Below are positions 41,368 to 45,382 of a stretch of 45,382 bases of DNA, one piece after another (the stretch's first letter is position 1; every line of letters starts with the position of its first letter). The stretch is from Caulobacteraceae bacterium. GTDB lineage: Bacteria > Pseudomonadota > Alphaproteobacteria > Caulobacterales > Aquidulcibacteraceae. Where the stretch lies: assembly GCA_016703335.1 (NCBI GenBank), contig JADJCG010000023.1:1-45382 (forward strand). The letters are read 5' to 3'. Below the pieces are notes generated by a model. That model searched no databases. It worked only from the letters and a program-made list of their open reading frames with translations, and was not told the DNA's origin. Both the position numbers and the translations under genes were made by a program.

Positions 41368-41945
41368 TTTACCAGCAGCGCCGCCGCCAGCGCCTGCATC
41401 GCGCGTGATGCGTTGAGGTGCGGCGCTGTTGAACGCTGCGCCTTTGAGAGGACAAATGCGCCCTCCATTGACGCCAGAAATGCTGATGCAAACACCGCAG
41501 CATTCGCTTCGGTCATGCCACGCGTCCGCGCTGCTTGGGCAATCGCCGCTTCCCATGCGGCGAAGCAATCCCGGATCGCGACGGCGAGTAGTTTGTTATC
41601 AACGCCAAATCCCGCTGCGATCGCCGCAATTGGGCAGGAGCCGTCGAACTCACATGCCTTCGACTCTTTGGCCGTCGTCTTGAAAACGCTGACGATGAAA
41701 GTCTCGAGATCAACGCCGCTCTCATCCAATTCACGAAACCGCGCCGCCGTGCGTATGGCGAAGCCATTGATGACTTCCGCACCGATCTGCTCTTTGCCGC
41801 CGGGGAAGTGGAAATACAGCGAGCGGCGTGCCGCGCCGGATTTTTCCAACCGCTCAGCGATGCCGATGCCCTCGTAGCCGCGCTGACGAAACAGCCCCGA
41901 TGCGGCGGTGAGCATGTTTTCGCGAGCAGATGAAACTTTTGCCAT
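41364..41945 (-). CDS. TetR/AcrR-family repressor
   Basis: 193 residues. The N-terminal helix-turn-helix is in FRQRGYEGIGIAERLEKSGAARRSLYFHFPGGKEQ, with LYFHFPGGKE typical of the family. The ligand domain has two cysteines in FDGSCPIAAIAAGFG. It sits divergent from a small periplasmic protein at 42047, and the 101 bases between hold two exact 16-bp operator arms. It most likely represses itself and that gene, with release by a small, perhaps electrophilic, ligand; this is inference from the operator and the cysteine. Confidence 0.88.
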   Translation of the reverse strand: MAKVSSARENMLTAASGLFRQRGYEGIGIAERLEKSGAARRSLYFHFPGGKEQIGAEVINGFAIRTAARFRELDESGVDLETFIVSVFKTTAKESKACEFDGSCPIAAIAAGFGVDNKLLAVAIRDCFAAWEAAIAQAARTRGMTEANAAVFASAFLASMEGAFVLSKAQRSTAPHLNASRAMQALAAALLVN

Positions 41946-41964
41946 CGCTCGAAAATAGCACTTG

Positions 41965-42011
41965 TATGACGACCGGTCTAGTGATAACTAGAAAATAGAC
42001 CGGTCGTCATA
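41965..42011. promoter_or_regulatory. duplicated TetR operator (two 16-bp arms)
   Basis: TATGACGACCGGTCTA (41965-41980) and its exact complement TAGACCGGTCGTCATA (41996-42011) flank a 15-base AT-rich centre. Each arm itself contains the palindrome GACCGGTC. So two dimer sites of TetR type lie head to head between divergent genes. Confidence 0.75.
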
Positions 42012-42046
42012 GTGATCTCCGGTCACCTCACTCCCCGGAGGGTCAA

Positions 42047-42361
42047 ATGAGAAATTTCCTTATGTCTGCCATGGCGTTAACCGCCGTTCTGGTCATGCCT
42101 GGCGTCGCCAGCGCTGACGATGTCGCCGACCGCAACCAGGCGATCTCGATCTGCCGTGCCGAAGTCCAGGCCCAGGCGGGCGCCGACGCGTCGGTTCGCC
42201 TCGACCAAGTGCGCGTTCGTCCGCGCGCTATCCGCGTCGATCTTGATCTGTGGCGCGGCACCCAGCTCCAAAACGTCCGCTGTGATGTCTCGCGTGGCCA
42301 TGATGAGCTGACGATCGCGTCGATCACGCCGACCGTGCAGACGGCTTCGCTCGCCCGTTAA
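42047..42361 (+). CDS. small exported protein (104 aa) under TetR control
   Basis: Signal peptide MRNFLMSAMALTAVLVMPGVASA, then about 80 residues with two cysteines (ISICRAEVQ and VRCDVSRG) and ...VRPRAIRVDLDLWRGTQLQNVRCD. GGAGGG lies before the ATG. I do not recognise the family. It is divergent from the TetR gene and so probably responds to the same signal. A strong terminator follows. Confidence 0.8.
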   Translation: MRNFLMSAMALTAVLVMPGVASADDVADRNQAISICRAEVQAQAGADASVRLDQVRVRPRAIRVDLDLWRGTQLQNVRCDVSRGHDELTIASITPTVQTASLAR

Positions 42362-42413
42362 TCCTGCCCCGGAACTAAGCGTCCTCCGCCTCCCGCGTGG
42401 ACGTATTACTTAG

Positions 42414-42449
42414 CCGCCCCCGTTCCCCGGGGGGCGCCATTTTCTTTGA
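42414..42449 (+). terminator. GC-rich hairpin with T tract after the small exported protein
   Basis: CGCCCCCG and CGGGGGGCG form a stem closed by TTCC (one G bulge), followed by CCATTTTCTTT on the plus strand. This is a classic rho-independent terminator for the gene at 42047. Confidence 0.75.
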
Positions 42450-42496
42450 AGCGAATGAATTTGCGCGATCCACGCGACGGCGATTAAGCAGCGCGC

Positions 42497-43099
42497 ATGG
42501 AAATCAAAACGCTCTTCGTCACCAAGCTTTATCGCGCGACGCTTGAGAGCATCGATATTGGCTCGATGCTAAAGAGTTGCCGCGCGATTGCTGAAGGTGA
42601 CCGGGCAGGGCAGCGTTGGAGCAAAGAGCACGGCTATAAAGGCTACACCTCGTATGCCTCTCTCAACGATCTGCCGAAGCGTGATCCAAATTTCGCCGAG
42701 CTGAAACAAGCGCTCGACAAACACGCTGCAGCGTTCGCGCGCGATCTGCATTTTGATCTCGAAGGGCGCAAGCTCAAGTTCGATTCCATTTGGGTCAACG
42801 TGCTCGAACCCGGCGGTGTCCACACCGCGCACATTCATCCCAACAGTGTTCTGAGCGGCACCTTTTACGTCGATGTGCCGACCAACGCGTCCGCGCTCAA
42901 ACTTGAGGATCCGCGCCACGCCATGATGATGGCGGCGCCGGGTAAGCGCGAAGATGCGCCCGAGGCCGAGCGCGCCTTCGTTTACATCACGCCGAAGGTT
43001 GGCGAAGTGCTGATGTGGGAAAGTTTCATCCGTCACGAAGTGCCGATGAACCAGGCCCGAACATCTCGCGTGAGCGTGAGCTTCAATTACGGCTGGTGA
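42497..43099 (+). CDS. putative 2OG-Fe(II) oxygenase
   Basis: 200 residues resembling the short putative 2OG-Fe(II) oxygenases (TIGR02466 type). The iron-site region is HTAHIHPNSVLSGTFYVDVP and the second His lies in WESFIRHEVPMNQ, followed by an Arg/Ser-rich RTSRVSVSFNYGW that would bind 2-oxoglutarate. Cytoplasmic; substrate unknown. The start at 42497 is supported by the conserved MEIKTLFVTKLYRATL opening. A perfect 13-bp hairpin lies between it and the convergent barrel gene. Confidence 0.82.
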   Translation: MEIKTLFVTKLYRATLESIDIGSMLKSCRAIAEGDRAGQRWSKEHGYKGYTSYASLNDLPKRDPNFAELKQALDKHAAAFARDLHFDLEGRKLKFDSIWVNVLEPGGVHTAHIHPNSVLSGTFYVDVPTNASALKLEDPRHAMMMAAPGKREDAPEAERAFVYITPKVGEVLMWESFIRHEVPMNQARTSRVSVSFNYGW

Positions 43100-43110
43100 A
43101 CCGTAAGTGA

Positions 43111-43154
43111 TCCGGGAGGCGCTTGACCTTGCGGACGGGGGAGCGCCTCCCGGA
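43111..43154. terminator. 13-bp perfect hairpin between convergent genes
   Basis: TCCGGGAGGCGCT (43111-43123) pairs exactly with AGCGCCTCCCGGA (43142-43154) around an 18-base loop. It lies between the oxygenase and the barrel gene and can serve both. No T tract. Confidence 0.6.
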
Positions 43155-43164
43155 GTGCTAGCGT

Positions 43165-43989
43165 CTAGCCACCTAGGCGGTAGGTGAGAGTCAGACGCGC
43201 GCTGTCGAAATCAAACTCTTCTTCGCTGCGCTGGAAGTCGGTGCCGGCGGCGTTGACGAGGATGAACGGATTGGTGGCCGGCGCAGGCCCGCTGGCGCGG
43301 ACGGTGTAATCGTCGTCTTCCAAGTTGGTGTAGATGTACTCAGCGCCGAGGCGCCAACGATCAGATAGATTCCATTCGACGCCAGCGCCGAGTTGATAGC
43401 CGGTGACTTCTTCGTCGCCGCTCTCGGTGAAGGTGTTGACGCCGTTGCTCGTCGAGAAGCTGTGATCGACTTCAGCGAAAGCAAAACCGCCAGTGCCGTA
43501 GAAGAGTATGTTGTTGAGCGCGTAGCCACCGCGGCCGCGAATGGCGGCGACGTGATTGAGTTCACGCGTCATCGTGTAACGCGCAGGCGTGGTGGAGAAT
43601 GCCGATACGCTATCGTCGATTTCGCTGAACGAGACCTCGCCGAGAGCGCCGAAAACCCAATTTCCAAACTGCCAATCGTAACCGGCGCGGAGTCCGTAGT
43701 CAGCGGAGTCTTCGTCGTCTGAGCAGCCGTCTGCAGGCGTTGGGCCATTGGCGCGACCGCCGCAGAACCCCGGCGAAAACGCGTTGGCGGGCGCGGTAGT
43801 GTTAACCTGATCGCCGAACGTGCCGTCGAGATTGGTGTCGAAGAGAATGGTTTCGTCGTCGTCTTCTGGTTGGAAGGCATAGCCGACATGGCCGCCGACA
43901 TAACCTCCGTTCCAGTCTTGCGCTTGGGCGGTTGCGCCCACGCTTAACAGCGCTGCGAGTGCAGCGGTCGTGGCGAGAAGCTTCTGCAT
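43165..43989 (-). CDS. outer-membrane beta-barrel protein (Omp25/porin-like)
   Basis: 274 residues. A signal peptide (MQKLLATTAALAALLSVGATAQA) is followed by DWNGGYVGGHVGYAF, the start of the barrel. Further strands are DYGLRAGYDWQFGNWVFGALGEVSF, RGRGGYALNNILFYGTGGFAFAEV, GYQLGAGVEWNLSDRWRLGAEYIYT, and the final RLTLTYRLGG with a terminal barrel strand. This is the OmpA-like/outer-membrane protein 25 fold, eight strands. An early CGG...DGC loop pair of cysteines may form a disulfide. Start at 43989. Functions range from structural to adhesion; none is specific here. Confidence 0.88.
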   Translation of the reverse strand: MQKLLATTAALAALLSVGATAQAQDWNGGYVGGHVGYAFQPEDDDETILFDTNLDGTFGDQVNTTAPANAFSPGFCGGRANGPTPADGCSDDEDSADYGLRAGYDWQFGNWVFGALGEVSFSEIDDSVSAFSTTPARYTMTRELNHVAAIRGRGGYALNNILFYGTGGFAFAEVDHSFSTSNGVNTFTESGDEEVTGYQLGAGVEWNLSDRWRLGAEYIYTNLEDDDYTVRASGPAPATNPFILVNAAGTDFQRSEEEFDFDSARLTLTYRLGG

Positions 43990-44170
43990 TGGTTCCCCTT
44001 CATGGTTCCCCGCCATGACCGAACAAGGGTGTTACGTTGCGTGAGCGATGCTGGATCACATCAATTCTCTCATGCGCGCGCGACCGGCGATCCGGTTGTG
44101 CTGAAAGAAAGTTCCATGACCGCCTACGCCGAAGCTTCGGTGGACGATCTCGCTGACACGAGATCGGGAG

Positions 44171-44254
44171 CAGGGCGCGTGAGACGCGCGAGGGTAGTGC
44201 CTTGGGTGTGCGTTGCACGTCGCCATGCAACGCCGCGTGTCTTCACGCGCCCTG
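44171..44254. ncRNA. candidate structured RNA element
   Basis: A nested stem-loop: outer 12-bp perfect arms at 44171-44182 and 44243-44254, inner 8-bp perfect arms at 44210-44217 and 44226-44233. A T run (44264-44269) follows nine bases later on the plus strand. It could be a small RNA or an attenuator; strand is uncertain. Confidence 0.4.
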
Positions 44255-44598
44255 TGCCAAATCGTTTTTCCCGGCCTGGGCGGAGGAGTTGTTGAACGCG
44301 TAGCTCTTCTTCAGCTGCCTACGCTCGCCTCCTGCACGATGGCGCTTCCGGTCTGACCAGCCATCGACTGATCTCGCCTTGGGGCTTAGCTCCATGCCCA
44401 ATTCGCCGGTTCTACGGGCGACGCTTTCCGATGCGCCGGACTTTGCGGTTTCACTCCCCGCAAACATTTGCTCGGGTCTCCGCGAAAAATCGCTTCGACC
44501 TAAGACCCCGTCGATTTGTGTGCCGCACGTTTCAAAGTTTCGGACGTCTCAGAAACCTCCCGTATGCGGACGGAGAGATTATCGCCGAGGTTTGGAGG

Positions 44599-44668
44599 TG
44601 TGGGATAGATTTTTGGTGAGAAGTGCTATTTTGAAGGGCGAAAGGGACGTTTGCTGTGGGATAAATTT
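44599..44668. repeat. two direct repeats TGTGGGATARATTT upstream of the orphan gene
   Basis: TGTGGGATAGATTT at 44599-44612 and TGTGGGATAAATTT at 44655-44668 are 56 bases apart, start to start. They lie 21-90 bases before the GTG at 44689, so an operator or activator pair is plausible. Confidence 0.4.
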
Positions 44669-44688
44669 GCTGCCCAGAGGAGGTCGCC

Positions 44689-45141
44689 GTGGCACACGTC
44701 TTCACAAGTCTTAGGCATCCCGTTGAAAAGCTGCTTGAAGCGGAGCACTTTTTGGGTCGATTGACGCTGTCACGGCCTCGAATTTCAGTTCGAGTTGAAC
44801 GCGTTTCTCTCGGCGAGCCGGAGTGTGTCGTTGGTGCTTTAAAAAGCCATGTCTTCAGTGGACGCGTTCCCAGCGTGGTACGCGCGACAGCAGGCATCGC
44901 TGAAGCGGACGTGGCCGCGCGCTTTTTCTTAGAGTTGCGAAACGTCTCGCAAAAAGCAGGGGCCAGTTTCGTTTGTTGGTGGGAGCAACAAAGGACGGTG
45001 GAGTGGACCTACCGATTTGTCGGTCGGCCTCTCGGTGTGCCGGATGAACTCGTGGGCCACGACATCGGTCTGTGTTGTGCCCAGCATCTCGTGAAGCTGG
45101 CATCGCTTATCCGCGAATGTCCAGCGGCCTTTCCACCATGA
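44689..45141 (+). CDS. hypothetical protein (150 aa), GTG start
   Basis: The GTG at 44689 is preceded by AGAGGAGG, a very good ribosome site. The product begins MAHVFTSLRHPVEKLLEAEHF and has a middle section with Trp-rich WWEQQRTVEWTYRFVG and a CCAQHLVKLASLI helix near the end. I recognise no family. Base use is a little less GC-rich than in the neighbours. A second gene begins 34 bases later with the same MAH start, so the pair may be an operon. Confidence 0.65.
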   Translation: MAHVFTSLRHPVEKLLEAEHFLGRLTLSRPRISVRVERVSLGEPECVVGALKSHVFSGRVPSVVRATAGIAEADVAARFFLELRNVSQKAGASFVCWWEQQRTVEWTYRFVGRPLGVPDELVGHDIGLCCAQHLVKLASLIRECPAAFPP

Positions 45142-45175
45142 GGTCTTGCCTGCCGCCGCACTAAGTGAGGAAGGT

Positions 45176-45382
45176 ATGGCCCATTTGAGGTACACCTGGG
45201 CAGACGTAGAAGCCGGCCATTGGCTTGCCCAGCGGCTGGACGGACGTGGCGCAGATCTCAACGGCAGAGCGCCTTCGGATACTTCGCCGAGAGTTCGATG
45301 CATTGGATCGTGATGCCATGGAGCGCATCGCGGGCGGGAATATTCCAACGTTGCGGCGAACAACTGACGTTTCCTTCGTCGG
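45176..45382 (+). CDS. partial hypothetical gene, probably frameshifted, runs off the right edge
   Basis: The ATG at 45176 follows GAGGAAGGT. Its frame reads MAHLRYTWADVEAGHWLAQRLDG and then stops near 45313 after unlike residues. A +1 frame starting at GTG 45246 reads AQISTAERLRILRREFDALDRDAMERIAGG and stays open to the window end. One extra base near 45245 would join them. Alternatively the GTG is a separate start. Function unknown. Confidence 0.4.

Larger units (their letters stand above)
44000..44688. other. 689-base stretch without a confident gene; hairpin-rich, possible structured RNA
   Basis: Several frames are open but overlap, and none has a good ribosome site. The section 44171-44254 folds into a long stem (12-bp arms CAGGGCGCGTGA / TCACGCGCCCTG) with an inner 8-bp stem (GCGTTGCA / TGCAACGC), and 44270-44550 shows further short stems on either strand. 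A GTTTTTC tract at 44263-44270 could end a plus-strand transcript. Two direct repeats TGTGGGATARATTT are at 44599 and 44655. No tmRNA tag, RNase P core or SRP core could be recognised. Confidence 0.4.

Noticed and set aside
44002..44467. ORFs of 97 and 74 residues in the right-hand non-coding stretch
   Set aside because: They overlap each other on opposite strands, lack ribosome sites and cover the hairpin region; coding is not supported.
44171..44650. tmRNA, RNase P or SRP RNA
   Set aside because: No peptide-tag reading (A-N-D-N type), no GAGGAAAGTC core and no GGTCAGG...GGAAGCAGCC core was found on either strand.

Overview
The window looks like a chromosomal segment of a high-GC alphaproteobacterium. 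The best guess is a Caulobacterales/Hyphomonadaceae-type genome. This rests on the gene content (TonB-dependent receptor, TadG-like pilus protein, ELM1-family protein beside greA and carB, many small lipoproteins and TPR proteins), on an alphaproteobacterial LexA box (GTTC-N7-GTTC), and on intergenic palindromes of the CCTGAGCCTGTCGAAGG type. The lineage is an inference. I see no rRNA, no complete tRNA, no CRISPR array, no insertion sequence and no phage genes.

Layout. 0-8 kb: a TonB-dependent receptor running off the left edge, a zinc-ribbon protein, an aspartate aminotransferase split by a frameshift, a TPR protein, a saccharopine-dehydrogenase-like oxidoreductase, a DMT transporter, and a pterin module (two FolB-type aldolases around an SDR reductase). 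8.0-9.6 kb: a gene-poor stretch with several tiny single-helix ORFs, including two diverged copies of one module. 9.6-17.4 kb: a LexA-controlled, probably leaderless radical SAM gene, a zinc metallopeptidase, a LysR regulator, an MscS channel, a GntR/serine-hydrolase pair and trxB. 17.5-23 kb: a receiver-domain protein and the carB-greA-ELM1 gene line. 22.9-28.6 kb: an SPFH/ribbon-helix-helix/CPBP operon, a TadG-like protein, and a TIR-like protein joined to a TonB C-terminal domain. 28.7-35.9 kb: carbonic anhydrase, envelope proteins, an MliC-like lysozyme inhibitor, a VOC protein, a DUF1203 protein and a D-aminoacylase. 36-44 kb: a second CPBP protease with small genes, an AraC regulator, an M19 dipeptidase, two lipoproteins, a TetR regulator with a duplicated operator facing a small periplasmic protein, a 2OG-Fe(II)-type oxygenase and a porin-like barrel. 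44.0-45.4 kb: a structured, apparently non-coding stretch, an orphan gene and a partial gene.

Two patterns cut across the window. First, seven otherwise well conserved genes carry one frame break each, and an eighth at the right edge probably does too. Several breaks lie in short homopolymers or GC repeats, which points to residual assembly indels more than to real decay. Second, four convergent gene pairs share exactly four bases, so that their stop codons interlock (TTAG, TTAA, CTAG, TTAG).

The strongest candidates for something undescribed are the TIR-TonB chimera, the duplicated microprotein module with a possible attenuator between the copies, and the SPFH/RHH/CPBP operon with palindromic operators.
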